Shown: positions 1 to 8,811 of the stretch, piece after piece
Position numbering within the stretch: position 1 is the stretch's first letter
Layout: every line of letters starts with the position of its first letter
Origin: JAQCEJ01 sp040881995
Lineage (GTDB): Bacteria > Planctomycetota > Planctomycetia > Planctomycetales > Planctomycetaceae
DNA length: 64,000 nucleotides
Reading direction: 5' to 3'
Assembly: GCA_040881995.1 (NCBI GenBank)
Contig: JBBECD010000117.1
Span: forward strand, 1 to 64,000
Notes under the pieces: model-generated
The model's input: the letters and a program-made list of their open reading frames with translations, nothing else
Told to the model about the DNA's origin: nothing
Databases searched by the model: none
Translations under genes and position numbers: made by a program

Positions 1-114
1 TGACGATTCGGATGAATTGTTGAAGTTTATCACAGTTGCTCGCGGTTGTCAGCCGTGAGTGTGAGACGAAGTCTTTCTTCATTCTCATTCTATCCCCAAC
101 CCCGAACCCGTCGT

Positions 115-945
115 TCAACGACGAAGTATCTTCACGCCCATTTTTGCTAACGCCGCAGCGATAACTCCCGCTGCCGGGCTCAACAGAATAAACCTCCAGG
201 CCTTCTTGAAAAGGTCTGCTTCGCGAAGAAACACGTCAAGTTCCACAAATCGCACATTATCGTAGGCGTGTTCTAAGGTGATAAAGCCGTAGACCTGCGA
301 GGCAACGACGCCGATTGAGAAAACGATAATTGCCCACTTTATCGGGTCTGAGGTTTTGATGGGTGCGAACATCACTCGAGATTGAGGTTCCTCTGCCATC
401 TCGACCAGATGTGACTCAGGCCGCGTTCGGGCAAACCGACGAGTGACAACTGCCACCATCGCTGCCGCAGCCGCACTAATGACGCCGAGCAGCGGCGCGA
501 CACAATAAATCATTGAGACGGCTAATAAGACGGACATTGCGCACGACGCTTCACCGATCGGGAGCGATGCGACGTAGTCATAATGACGTTTGATGAGCGA
601 GATGCCATAGAGTACCGGGCACAATGATCCGGCAAAGAAACCGATGAACGCTGCATTTGTCCTATATCGGCGGCTAATGGCGACTATAGTCGCGGCGACT
701 GCCGCACCAATCCCGCCGAGGATCGGTCCGATGAAGAATATCAGCATGAACCCCGCCCCGCGATGCCACTCTGTATCGCCCGTCTTGAGCAGATACAGGC
801 CGTCAAACACAGGCACGATTGCCCCGACGACGAAACCGAACAGCGTCGCTTTCGTCAACGATGGCGAACTTCCCACAGATGCATTATCGCGACCAGAGTC
901 GGCAGATGATCGAAGATCGTTCTCACGCGCCATCGTCGCCACCAT
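115..945 (-). CDS. Integral membrane protein with three internal repeats, function unknown
   Basis: A 276-residue polytopic membrane protein with about six hydrophobic segments (roughly residues 30-50, 66-92, 97-118, 134-168, 203-226, 251-271). I do not recognise the family. Reading it against itself shows an internal repeat: residues about 34-96 and 99-173 share the pattern F-x-G-F...PV..G..L.K, then P.LG.I.AA.AA..VA...RR, and residues about 205-276 look like a third, degenerate unit. Each unit would form a helical hairpin. The first 30 residues are hydrophilic. No convincing Shine-Dalgarno sequence precedes the ATG at 945; an ATG at 933 is an alternative. It is followed upstream (33 bp) by the stop of the next minus-strand gene, so the two could share a transcript. 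Confidence 0.7.
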   Translation of the reverse strand: MVATMARENDLRSSADSGRDNASVGSSPSLTKATLFGFVVGAIVPVFDGLYLLKTGDTEWHRGAGFMLIFFIGPILGGIGAAVAATIVAISRRYRTNAAFIGFFAGSLCPVLYGISLIKRHYDYVASLPIGEASCAMSVLLAVSMIYCVAPLLGVISAAAAAMVAVVTRRFARTRPESHLVEMAEEPQSRVMFAPIKTSDPIKWAIIVFSIGVVASQVYGFITLEHAYDNVRFVELDVFLREADLFKKAWRFILLSPAAGVIAAALAKMGVKILRR

Positions 946-978
946 TTTGAGGGGGACTTAATCATTTCCTATAGCATA

Positions 979-2763
979 TCATGTCGACTCGCGATTGTCA
1001 GCGGTCATTTCGGGGAGATATCCCTCTGCCGTCCAGCCGCGCAGCAGATTGTACTGACGGATCAATCGTTGCAAAGCTTCGCTGCTGAGCGACGCCCCCT
1101 GACTGGCCCCTTCCGGTAGCGCTTCGCTCAAGAATCGCTTGGGAAGCGTGTCTTCAGCGGGCGTCCAGCCTTGGCGGATGTTGTATAACTTTTTCGCCCT
1201 CACGATCCGCTCGGCGGTTTTTTTCAGTTCTTCCGCCGTGACGTCCCAGCCCGTAATGAGTTCGAGCATCTCGGCCATTGACGCCATGCGGTCGTCGAAC
1301 ACGCCGCGCAGAAATTTGCAGAGAATCAGCGAATCCATCACGGCGGCTTCGTTTTCGGTCTCGATCGCCCCGCGGACGGATTCTTCGCTGGCGTGCATGC
1401 GGTCGACCTCTTCCGAAAAATCGATCTGATACGCCCCCGAGCGATTGTGATCGGCCCCGCGCGAACCGACGGCGAAACCGAGGGCCATCGCCTGCAACGC
1501 CCGCGGCTCGTAGCCGGGAATTTCGAGTCCCTTCACATGCGGCGCGAAATCTTCGCTCCCCTGCCCCAGTTCTTGAGAGGCGAACCGCGTCCCGTTCGCC
1601 AGCAGATCGCCCCAGCCGTTTCGCGCGGAGATGTCATTCAACATCGCCTTTAACGCTTCGCCGCTGCCGAATCGTAACTCGTCTAACGGCAGAATGCCTT
1701 TCTCGGCACATTCCATCGCGAAGGCGACCGTCGCCCCGGCGCTGATGGTGTCCATGCCCAGGTCGTCACACAACTGCGACGCCGCCAGCACCATTTCGGG
1801 ATCGGTGATGCCGCAGAGCGGGCCGAGGGCGAAGAGGTTTTCGTACTCCATGCGGACGTTCTGTTTGCCGGGAAGCTGAAACAGATGCTCGCAACCGATC
1901 GTGCACGCCGCACACGAGTTTCGCACGTGACCGAACGACTCGGCGAGCGCTTCGGTGGCAAAGCCTTCCAGCCCCGCGAGCGTTCCGGTCTGAAAGTTGC
2001 GAGTCGGCAGGGTGCCGAGTCGATTGAACGTCAGCAAATTCCCGAGCGTGCCGAGTTCGCGGTACTTCGCCGTTGCGGGGCCGAACGATTTTTTCGAGAG
2101 TTCGCGGCTGTAGGCCGTCAGTCGTTCGTGATGGGCATACGGCGTGATGCGGTCGCCGCGGACGGCGATCGCCTTCAGTTTTTTCGCCCCCATGACGGCC
2201 CCCATCCCGCCGCGACCGGCGTGCCGGCCTTCGTGCGAGACAGTCGCGAAGCGGACGAGATTCTCTCCCGCCGGCCCGATCGAGGCGATGCGAAACCCCG
2301 CACCGAGTTTTTTCTGCAGCGATGCACCAGCTTGCCGGCTGCTCATGCCCCATTCATCGTTTGCCGCTTCGAAGCGAACACGATCGGGTTCGATAACGAC
2401 GCACGTCGGCGACGCGGCGGACCCGACGATCACGATCGCATCGTACCCGGTCTTCTTCCCGGCGATGGCGAAATGCGATGAGGAGAGCGAATCGTTGATC
2501 CGATTCGTCAACGGCGACTGACCGACGACGGCAAATTTTGCAGACGTCGTCAACGGACTCCCCACCAGCGGACTGAAGACGAAAATCAACGGCGAATCGG
2601 GACCGAGCGGTTCCTGATGGTCGGTCGAATGTGCATGCAGCAGCCGCGTCCCCAAGCCCACGCCGCCAATGGTCTCGCGCAGCACGTCTTCCGACAGCGC
2701 ATGGACGCTGCGGCTGCGAGTCGAGAGATCGATCAGCAGATATCGGCTGTGGTAACCGTACAA
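979..2763 (-). CDS. Aldehyde:ferredoxin oxidoreductase family protein (tungsto/molybdopterin enzyme)
   Basis: A 594-residue protein of normal length for the AOR family, which oxidises aldehydes to acids with ferredoxin as acceptor, using a bis-pyranopterin W (or Mo) cofactor and one [4Fe-4S] cluster. The cluster ligands are visible: C284, C287 and C291 (CAACTIGC) and C482 (LILCKFLRG). The N-terminal domain shows the glycine-rich HAGRGGMGAVMGAKKLKAIA segment (about 181-200), and the pterin-binding region around KGLEIPGYEPRALQ (411-424) and GSRGADHNRSG is present. No partner ferredoxin or cofactor genes lie beside it. The physiological substrate cannot be read from the sequence. Such enzymes are best known from anaerobes, so its presence among apparently aerobic genes is of interest. 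It is a cytoplasmic enzyme, with no signal peptide. Confidence 0.88.
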   Translation of the reverse strand: MYGYHSRYLLIDLSTRSRSVHALSEDVLRETIGGVGLGTRLLHAHSTDHQEPLGPDSPLIFVFSPLVGSPLTTSAKFAVVGQSPLTNRINDSLSSSHFAIAGKKTGYDAIVIVGSAASPTCVVIEPDRVRFEAANDEWGMSSRQAGASLQKKLGAGFRIASIGPAGENLVRFATVSHEGRHAGRGGMGAVMGAKKLKAIAVRGDRITPYAHHERLTAYSRELSKKSFGPATAKYRELGTLGNLLTFNRLGTLPTRNFQTGTLAGLEGFATEALAESFGHVRNSCAACTIGCEHLFQLPGKQNVRMEYENLFALGPLCGITDPEMVLAASQLCDDLGMDTISAGATVAFAMECAEKGILPLDELRFGSGEALKAMLNDISARNGWGDLLANGTRFASQELGQGSEDFAPHVKGLEIPGYEPRALQAMALGFAVGSRGADHNRSGAYQIDFSEEVDRMHASEESVRGAIETENEAAVMDSLILCKFLRGVFDDRMASMAEMLELITGWDVTAEELKKTAERIVRAKKLYNIRQGWTPAEDTLPKRFLSEALPEGASQGASLSSEALQRLIRQYNLLRGWTAEGYLPEMTADNREST

Positions 2764-2898
2764 GGGGATGCTTTCGTTGGGGTGTGTTGAGCGGTTGTCC
2801 TATTATAGGCGTAAGCGCTCTCGATCCCAAGCACTGCCTGGTCTTGTAGGGTGGCGTCGAGCGACGGAACGTCGCGCTGACCCACCGTCCTGAGATCC

Positions 2899-3816
2899 TC
2901 ACTCCGTCGCGTCTGCGTTGATATCCCACACCAGAATCGTGCGATCGAAACTTGCCGTCGCCATCAGTGGGTCAACCGGCGAGAAGGCGATGCCGTAGAT
3001 CGTGTTGTCGTGGCCGGTGTAGGTCGCGAGGCGTTCGCCCGTCGCGGCGTTCCAGAGCATCAAGCGCGAGTCGGCTCCGCCGGAGACGACGTGCCGGCCG
3101 TCGGGCGAATACGCCGCCGATTTGACCCCCTGGGTGTGGCCGGTCGCCGTATATTTCGTTTCGCCGGTTTCGACGTCCCAAAAGCGGAGGGACTGGTCGG
3201 CACTGGCCGAGACGAGCGTTTTTCCATCCGGCGAGAACATGATCGCCTCGACCGCCCCGGTGTGGCCGTTGAGGGTGCGGACCTGCGAGCCGTCGGCGAC
3301 GTTCCACAAAATGATTTTCTGATCGTGACTCGCCGTCGCGACGATTTTACTGTCGGGCGAAAAATGGACGGCGTAGATCGTCCCTTGATGAGCCGCGAGA
3401 TTCCTCTTCATCGCACCCGAGTTGGCATCCCACAATTTGACGACATTGTCGTACCCGCCGGAAGCGACGGTCGCGCCGTCGGCGGACCAGTCGACGCAGG
3501 TCAGATACACGCCGTGTCCCGAGAGCGCCTGCTGCATGGCTCCCGACGACGTCTCCCACAGCCGCACGACCTGATCGAGTCCCGATGACGCGATGCGGTC
3601 TCCTTTGGGAGAAAACGCCGCGCCGGAGACGCCGTCGCCGTGGCCTTTGAGCGTCATTGTTTCTTCGCCGGTCGCCACGTCCCAGAGTTTGAGCGTGTTA
3701 TCGAGCGAGCCGGTGACAAGCAGCTTACCTTCGGGATGAAAGTCGGCACAAAAGACGGCGTTGGGATGTTTCATCCGCATCGCGGTGCGCGGGCTGAGGG
3801 AGATGGTGTTGTTCAT
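2899..3816 (-). CDS. WD40 repeat protein, seven-bladed propeller
   Basis: A 305-residue protein made almost wholly of seven WD40 repeats. Each blade has the GH...V....FSPDG....S.S.D.....W pattern and ends LWD, LWE, LWD, LWN, FWD, LWN, VWD in order. That is enough for one closed seven-bladed beta-propeller and no other domain. There is no signal peptide, so it probably acts in the cytoplasm as a binding scaffold. Neighbouring genes do not suggest a partner. The ATG at 3816 is followed by a short N-terminal strand (MNNTISLSPRTAMRM) before blade one. Propellers of this type are very common in planctomycetes, and the specific role is unknown. Confidence 0.85.
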   Translation of the reverse strand: MNNTISLSPRTAMRMKHPNAVFCADFHPEGKLLVTGSLDNTLKLWDVATGEETMTLKGHGDGVSGAAFSPKGDRIASSGLDQVVRLWETSSGAMQQALSGHGVYLTCVDWSADGATVASGGYDNVVKLWDANSGAMKRNLAAHQGTIYAVHFSPDSKIVATASHDQKIILWNVADGSQVRTLNGHTGAVEAIMFSPDGKTLVSASADQSLRFWDVETGETKYTATGHTQGVKSAAYSPDGRHVVSGGADSRLMLWNAATGERLATYTGHDNTIYGIAFSPVDPLMATASFDRTILVWDINADATE

Positions 3817-3880
3817 GTGTCGGACTCCTGAACGTGACTCTTCTCATTCTAAAGGATCAGCGCGGTGGTTGGCAGTGTTA

Positions 3881-3973
3881 AATGTCGAATGTCGAAATCC
3901 GAATGTCGAATCAAATCCGAATGTCCAAATGACGAAACCTTCCTCGAAACAAATCGGTCATTCGACATTCGTC
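3881..3973. repeat. Intergenic AATGTCG-unit repeat with hairpin potential
   Basis: The left part repeats the heptamer-like unit AATGTCG or AATCCG five to six times (AATGTCGAATGTCGAAATCC, then more). The right end (3959-3976) carries TCATTCGACATTCGTCATT, which is complementary to the left units, so the transcript can fold back. The right arm runs into the stop codon of the downstream FAD enzyme (stop at 3972-3974). This looks like a dispersed intergenic repeat rather than a coding sequence. Confidence 0.6.
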
Positions 3974-5258
3974 ATTCCCGGCCAAACCGGCCTGCCCGGT
4001 ACGGCCGGGGGTCGATATGCGGCGGTTTTCCTTCAACCAACTCGCGAAGCAATCGACCGGTCGCGGGGGCCATCGACAGGCCGAGCATGTTGTGGCCGGC
4101 GGCGATCCAGACGTTCTTGAAGTGCGGTACGCGATCGATGATCGGCAGGCTGTCGTACGTCATCGGCCGCCAGCCGAACCATTCTTCGTCGGCAATTGCG
4201 GGGATCGGCGTGTGCAGATACGGCTTCGCCCCGTCTCGCAGCAATTGCAGTCGCGATGGTGAAAGGCTCGTGTCGTAGCCGGCGAACTCCATGATCGAAC
4301 CGAGACGAAACCCCGACCGCCACGGCGTCGCCGCGACCTTGTGCTCGGGAAAAATCATCGGCACGCGCGGCGAACGTTCCGGCCGAGGGACGGTCAGCGA
4401 GTACCCTTTTCCCGGTTGAATCGGTAATCGAATCTTGAGGGCATCGCTCAACATCGGCGTCCACGCCCCGGTCGCAATCAGGAATTGATCGCCGGTGAAT
4501 TCGCCGTTATTTTTCGTCACAATGCCGGCGACCTCGCCACTCGCGCCGCCGACGAACTGCTGAAATTCACGCTGTTCGATCATCCGTACGCCGCGGGCTA
4601 ATAACGATTTTCGCCACTCTGCGATCAGGCGGTCGGAGCGAACATGAGCATCGTCGGGATAATACCAGCCGCCGGCGAGACCCGGTTTGAGCGTTGGTTC
4701 GAAGCCGACGAGTTCATCGCCGGTGAATCGTTGGGCCGACATCTGAAAATGTTCGGTGAGCAGCCGGTCGATCGCCGCATAGGCTTCCATCTCGCGCTGA
4801 TGCCGATAGACGAAGAGCAAGCCCTGTGTTTCCCAGTCGCAGTCGAAGACCTCGCGTTCCATCAGTTCGTGGTATAACGTCATCGACGATTGCAATAACG
4901 CGTGACATCCCGCCGCCGAGGCGAGCAGATCGCGCTCATTACACCGCCTGGCGAACTGCCAGAACCACGACATCAGCGCCAGATCGAACCGCGGCTTGAC
5001 GCGAAACGGCGAATTTCGCTGAAACAACGACTTCATCGCTTTGCCGATCGCCCCCGGCTCGGCGAGCGGCAACACGTGACTGGGACAAACCAGACCGCAG
5101 TTGCCGTGCGAGCAACCGTGCCCGATTTCGCCCTTATCGACGACGGTTGCCTGCCAGCCGGCTCGCGAGAACTCATCGGCGCACGCCAGACCGATGATGC
5201 CTCCGCCGATGATGACGATTCGCCGTTGTGACATGGTTGCATCGTCTTTCGAGCTCAT
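3972..5258 (-). CDS. FAD-dependent D-amino acid dehydrogenase (DadA/hydroxyproline dehydrogenase type)
   Basis: A 428-residue DAO-family flavoprotein. The N-terminus has the dinucleotide-binding fold RIVIIGGGIIGLACADEFSR with the GxGxxG signature and an acidic end of beta-2 (VVDKG). The C-terminal FAD contact WIAAGHNMLGLSMAPATGRL is typical of DadA-like enzymes that oxidise D-amino acids to 2-oxo acids and feed electrons to the respiratory chain. Its ATG overlaps the stop of the 4-hydroxyproline epimerase gene by four bases (ATGA), so the two are translationally coupled. In known trans-4-hydroxy-L-proline catabolism the epimerase makes cis-4-hydroxy-D-proline, which a flavoprotein of this kind oxidises. 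That substrate is therefore the best inference, not proven. The later genes of that pathway (deaminase, semialdehyde dehydrogenase) are not in the window. Confidence 0.82.
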   Translation of the reverse strand: MSSKDDATMSQRRIVIIGGGIIGLACADEFSRAGWQATVVDKGEIGHGCSHGNCGLVCPSHVLPLAEPGAIGKAMKSLFQRNSPFRVKPRFDLALMSWFWQFARRCNERDLLASAAGCHALLQSSMTLYHELMEREVFDCDWETQGLLFVYRHQREMEAYAAIDRLLTEHFQMSAQRFTGDELVGFEPTLKPGLAGGWYYPDDAHVRSDRLIAEWRKSLLARGVRMIEQREFQQFVGGASGEVAGIVTKNNGEFTGDQFLIATGAWTPMLSDALKIRLPIQPGKGYSLTVPRPERSPRVPMIFPEHKVAATPWRSGFRLGSIMEFAGYDTSLSPSRLQLLRDGAKPYLHTPIPAIADEEWFGWRPMTYDSLPIIDRVPHFKNVWIAAGHNMLGLSMAPATGRLLRELVEGKPPHIDPRPYRAGRFGRE

Positions 5259-6220
5259 GATTCAAGCGGAGGAATGTCAGGGCGAATGCCGAAGCGAAAG
5301 GGATCGCGCGGATCGAGATGCAAGGTCGCCTCGCCGGTGATAAACGCCTCGCCGGTGATGCGGGGAACGATCGCATGGCATTGCTCGTTCTCCCAGCGAT
5401 AGGCCGCTTCGAACAGCGTGCCGAGGATGCTCTCTTGCCGCCAGACCTCGCCGGGCTGAAGTTTACCGTCTGCCGCCAGACAGGCCAGTTTCGCACTCGT
5501 GCCGGTGCCGCAAGGCGAACGATCGTACGCCCCGCCGGGACAGAGCACGAAATTGCGGCTGTGGTTCTCGGCGTTCATCGGCGGTCCAAACAGATCGATA
5601 TGATCGATCTCGGCGCCATCGGCACCGGTGATGTGCAGACACTCAAGCTCGCGGCGAATGCGCCGGCAGGCTTCGGTCAACTCATTAACGCGAGAGAATT
5701 TCAATTCTTCGTCATGCTGATGAACGAGATAAAACCAGTTGCCCCCCCACGCGACGTCGCCGACGATGCGACCGACCCCCGGCACGTCGATCGCGACGTC
5801 TTTCCGGAAACGGTAACTCGGCACGTTCTCGAGCGTGACCTTGTTGTTGTCGTGCAGCGTGAACGGGACAATGCCGACGGGTGTTTCGAGAACATGCTCT
5901 CCCGGCGTGATGCGGCCGAGATGCACGAGCGTGACCGCGACGCCGATCGTGCCGTGACCGCACATTCCCAGATAACCGACGTTATTAAAAAAGATCACGC
6001 CGGCGATGCAGCGCGAGTCGACCGGTTCGCATAACCAGCCGCCGACCAGCACGTCCGACCCGCGCGGTTCGTGCACGACCGCTGCGCGAATGTGATCGAA
6101 ATGGGAGCGAACGATCTCCCGCCGCCCGGCCAACGGACCGAATTCGAGCGGCGGTCCCCCGGCAACAATCACGCGCGTCGGTTCACCGGCGGTATGCGAA
6201 TCGACGACGGAAATCGACAT
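5255..6220 (-). CDS. 4-hydroxyproline epimerase (proline racemase family)
   Basis: A 321-residue proline racemase-family enzyme. Both catalytic cysteines are present: C87 in MCGHGTIGV and C237 in SPCGTGTSA. The two-cysteine arrangement is that of racemases/epimerases; dehydratases of the family have Thr at the second position. DSHTAGEPTR at residues 7-16 is the family N-terminal signature. I placed the start at 6220 (MSISVVDSHT) because homologues begin at this point; an in-frame GTG at 6250 would add ten unconserved residues but overlaps the preceding stop. The gene is coupled to the FAD dehydrogenase downstream, which supports a hydroxyproline-degrading role. Likely reaction: trans-4-hydroxy-L-proline to cis-4-hydroxy-D-proline. 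Confidence 0.88.
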   Translation of the reverse strand: MSISVVDSHTAGEPTRVIVAGGPPLEFGPLAGRREIVRSHFDHIRAAVVHEPRGSDVLVGGWLCEPVDSRCIAGVIFFNNVGYLGMCGHGTIGVAVTLVHLGRITPGEHVLETPVGIVPFTLHDNNKVTLENVPSYRFRKDVAIDVPGVGRIVGDVAWGGNWFYLVHQHDEELKFSRVNELTEACRRIRRELECLHITGADGAEIDHIDLFGPPMNAENHSRNFVLCPGGAYDRSPCGTGTSAKLACLAADGKLQPGEVWRQESILGTLFEAAYRWENEQCHAIVPRITGEAFITGEATLHLDPRDPFRFGIRPDIPPLES

Positions 6221-6246
6221 GAGAATCCCACACAAAAGATCGATTG

Positions 6247-7677
6247 TCACAGCAATTCGTCAATCACTCGCCCCATGCAGATCGGCCAGGGCCGTTGTAA
6301 CTGGTCGTGGATGATCGATTCGGGATCGATCCCCAGGCAATGATACATCGTGGCATGGATGTCGACGGGATCGACAAGCTGAGAGACCGGATACGCCGCG
6401 ATATTATCGGATTCTCCCAGCACGATGCCGCCGCGAACGCCGCCCCCGGCGAGCAACGCGCTGGAACAATCACCCCAATGATCGCGTCCGGCGTTGCCGT
6501 TGATTTTCGGCGTGCGACCGAATTCGCCCAGACAGATGATTAACGTCTGGTCGAGCAAGCCGCGCTCGTCGAGGTCGTCCATCAGAGCCGAGAGACCCTG
6601 ATCGAGCATCGGCAGCAGTTCCGACTTTAGCGCCTCGAAGTTGTTGGAGTGCGTGTCCCAACCGTCGCAGATCGTCATCTCGTTGAAGTGAACGGCGATC
6701 ATCGGCACTTCCGCCTCGGCGAGACGGCGGGCGAGCAGCATTGTCCGTCCAAAGCGATGTGAACCATAACGTTCGCGCACGGCGGCGGGTTCGTCGTCGA
6801 GCGAAAATACCGGCTGACCTTGAAAATGGGCCGCTCCCGTCAGCATGACCGCCTGCTGCTTGAGCGTATCCGAAACGTGCGCCGCCGCCGATGACGTCAG
6901 CCGATGGTCGAGCAGCGATAAGAGCTGCGTCCGTTTCTCGAATCGTGCGGCGGAGACTTCCGGGGGAAGCGTCAGCGCGGGGATGGCATCCGACGAACCG
7001 GGAACGCCGTTGATCGCCAGCGCTTCGAACTGCGGGCCGAGAAAACCGGCTCCCCCGCCGCGTAACGGCGAGCGGGCGCGCTTGAATTCACCGCTGAGGC
7101 TGCTGCGAATCGCAACTTCGGGAATCGCGATGTAATGCGGCAAGACTTGAGACGGGGGCATCAATTTGGCGAGGACCGCTCCCAGGTGCGGGGCATCGGT
7201 GCGCTGCGGGGGACGGATATCGTTATCGGCGAGCGGCTGAGCCGTCTCGCGACCGGTCAGCGTGTAATAAATCATCGGCGTGTGATTGCTGTTGCGGCGG
7301 CTGACCGAGCGGATCAGACTGAATCGCTCGGCTCCCTTCGCGAGTTGCGGCAGAAGTTCGCAGATCTCCATTCCCGGCACCGCCGTGGCGGTCGGTTGAA
7401 ACGGTCCGCGGACTTCCGCCGCCGCGGCCGGCTTGAGGTCGAACATATCCTGATGCGGCGGTCCGCCGAGCAGGTAGACCAGGACGACCGATTTCGCTTT
7501 TCTTCCGGCGGGGCGGGATGCCGCGCGATCGCGGGTCGCGGCGGTCAGTCGAGCGGTCATCCACGGCGACAACGACGTCCCTGCGACCGCCAGACCGGCA
7601 CCGCACCGCAACAGGTGCCGGCGGCCATCAGCATAGCGAAAGGAATCGATCGGGTCGGGTCGCATCGTGACGCTCAT
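6247..7677 (-). CDS. DUF1501 family protein (sulfatase-like fold), with possible Tat-type leader
   Basis: A 476-residue DUF1501 protein. The family has an alkaline phosphatase/sulfatase-like fold and is greatly expanded in planctomycetes; its enzymatic activity is not established. Family landmarks are VLVYLLGGPPHQDMFDLKP near residue 70, RSVSRRNSNHTPMIYYTLTG, GWDTHSNNFEALKSELLPM, and the C-terminal IICLGEFGRTPKINGNAGRD. The N-terminus GRRHLLRCGAGLAVAGTSL resembles an arginine-rich export leader. These proteins usually sit next to a DUF1549/DUF1553 cytochrome-like protein, but none is here. Its start overlaps the TauE remnant stop (ATGA) and its stop abuts the epimerase, so it belongs to the hydroxyproline transcription unit by position. 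Confidence 0.85.
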   Translation of the reverse strand: MSVTMRPDPIDSFRYADGRRHLLRCGAGLAVAGTSLSPWMTARLTAATRDRAASRPAGRKAKSVVLVYLLGGPPHQDMFDLKPAAAAEVRGPFQPTATAVPGMEICELLPQLAKGAERFSLIRSVSRRNSNHTPMIYYTLTGRETAQPLADNDIRPPQRTDAPHLGAVLAKLMPPSQVLPHYIAIPEVAIRSSLSGEFKRARSPLRGGGAGFLGPQFEALAINGVPGSSDAIPALTLPPEVSAARFEKRTQLLSLLDHRLTSSAAAHVSDTLKQQAVMLTGAAHFQGQPVFSLDDEPAAVRERYGSHRFGRTMLLARRLAEAEVPMIAVHFNEMTICDGWDTHSNNFEALKSELLPMLDQGLSALMDDLDERGLLDQTLIICLGEFGRTPKINGNAGRDHWGDCSSALLAGGGVRGGIVLGESDNIAAYPVSQLVDPVDIHATMYHCLGIDPESIIHDQLQRPWPICMGRVIDELL

Positions 7678-7988
7678 CGAAAGTACGAGATCCGAACTAA
7701 AGAACGAGACCTGTATTTATATCTCGTCATCTCGGCACCTGCCAGCCCTCCCGCTGCATTCATCAGGCCGAACGTCCAAAGGACGCGGTAGTCGACGTCC
7801 TTGCGAAGCTGCCACAGTCGCAACGATGTTCCCGTGAGGTGGGGAATCGATACGATGGCTACGGCGAGTTTGGCACCGGTTCGATACGTGAGCAGGGGTG
7901 TCAAAGTGCTGCCGATGCCGAACCCCGTCACCGAAGCGATGGCTCCGCCGACCGCTGCCACCAATGCTGTGATGATTTCGAAGAGCAC
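7674..7988 (-). pseudogene. Truncated TauE/SafE-type permease remnant
   Basis: About 105 residues matching the start of a TauE/SafE (sulfite/organoanion exporter-like) permease: two hydrophobic helices with the GGAIASVTGFGIGSTLTPLL signature, followed by ...SIPHLTG..RLW and the beginning of a third helix (GLMNAAGGLAGAE). Family members are around 250 residues, so more than half is missing. The last 18 residues (MTRYKYRSRSLVRISYFR) do not resemble the family and appear to be out-of-frame sequence joined after a deletion. The start is uncertain: a GTG at 7988 after AAGGA, or a TTG at 8018. The stop overlaps the DUF1501 ATG, so a functional coupling may persist even though the permease is broken. 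Confidence 0.6.
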
Positions 7989-8102
7989 GGGTTGAATCTT
8001 TCCTTCAGGTATCGTCAACTTTGATTCGACCGATGATCTGCGGATCGATGGTCGCGCGATAATTGGCAGAAATTAATTCCGAAGGCCGACGGACGTTGGC
8101 AA

Positions 8103-8681
8103 TTACTTCGGCCATTCGGCCTGCGGATCGAAATTGATGGTCGGTTCGGCAGGCCGGTCCGGAATCCTCGGGCGAAGATACGGCTTGTCGGATGCCTTGT
8201 GGCAGGAATAACAGCTCTCCATAGTGAAGCGATAGGCGGCCACAAACTTCTCATGATCTTTGGTGTCAATCGCCTCGCGCAGTTGTTTTAGAGGGCTATT
8301 TTCGACGGCTTCGAGAATGTTCTGCAGCTTGACCTCTTGCCCGGCGTTGTCCTTTCGCACAGGAATGATGCGCACGGCCCAGCGCATGTGCGAGCGTGTT
8401 TCATTCCAATAAAACTCCGCCAGCGGCCAGTTCTGTGCGTCAGCGGCGAACCACATGTTATTGAAGTGGTAGGCGACGCTGGCCATCGCATGGGCCTGGT
8501 CCGGCGCCTTGTCATTTAGTTGCGCGATATCCGATCTCACATCCTGAAGTGAATCGTCGCGCGCTCGGTTCTGTGGGGCGTCTCGCGCTTCTGTCACCTG
8601 GCGTTGACTTGTACTCGTGGCATAGATGGTGCAGACCACGCCGAGGGCAAACGTAACGGCCGATGAGGCGTACTTTCGCAT
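8103..8681 (-). CDS. Exported c-type cytochrome (cytochrome c-prime-like, C-terminal CxxCH)
   Basis: A 192-residue protein with an N-terminal export signal (MRKYASSAVTFALGVVCTIY), a helical middle, and a single heme c attachment site CYSCH about 35 residues from the end. A heme site near the C-terminus after mainly helical sequence is the layout of class II (cytochrome c-prime-like) proteins. It should be periplasmic; whether it carries electrons or binds a gas is unknown. The ATG at 8681 is chosen because an AAAGGA sequence lies about nine bases upstream; upstream in-frame ATGs at 8690 and 8702 fit less well. It follows the sensor kinase gene by 130 bp with a hairpin between, so it may or may not share the efflux transcript. 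Confidence 0.7.
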   Translation of the reverse strand: MRKYASSAVTFALGVVCTIYATSTSQRQVTEARDAPQNRARDDSLQDVRSDIAQLNDKAPDQAHAMASVAYHFNNMWFAADAQNWPLAEFYWNETRSHMRWAVRIIPVRKDNAGQEVKLQNILEAVENSPLKQLREAIDTKDHEKFVAAYRFTMESCYSCHKASDKPYLRPRIPDRPAEPTINFDPQAEWPK

Positions 8682-8763
8682 GATGCACATTCCTTTATTC
8701 ATTGCGGAAATGAATGGGCGGTTAATTGCACTATAATGAATCGGTCGCTGGCGCTCCGTTAGC

Positions 8764-8789
8764 GGGGGATTAGAACTCGCTAATCCCCC
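8764..8789. repeat. Perfect 10-bp-stem hairpin between kinase and cytochrome genes
   Basis: GGGGGATTAG (8764-8773) and CTAATCCCCC (8780-8789) form a perfect stem with a six-base loop. No T-run follows in the minus direction, so this is not a standard intrinsic terminator. It may be an mRNA processing or stability element, or a dispersed repeat. Confidence 0.6.
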
Positions 8790-8811
8790 CACCCCGCAGG
8801 TTCGCCGGACG

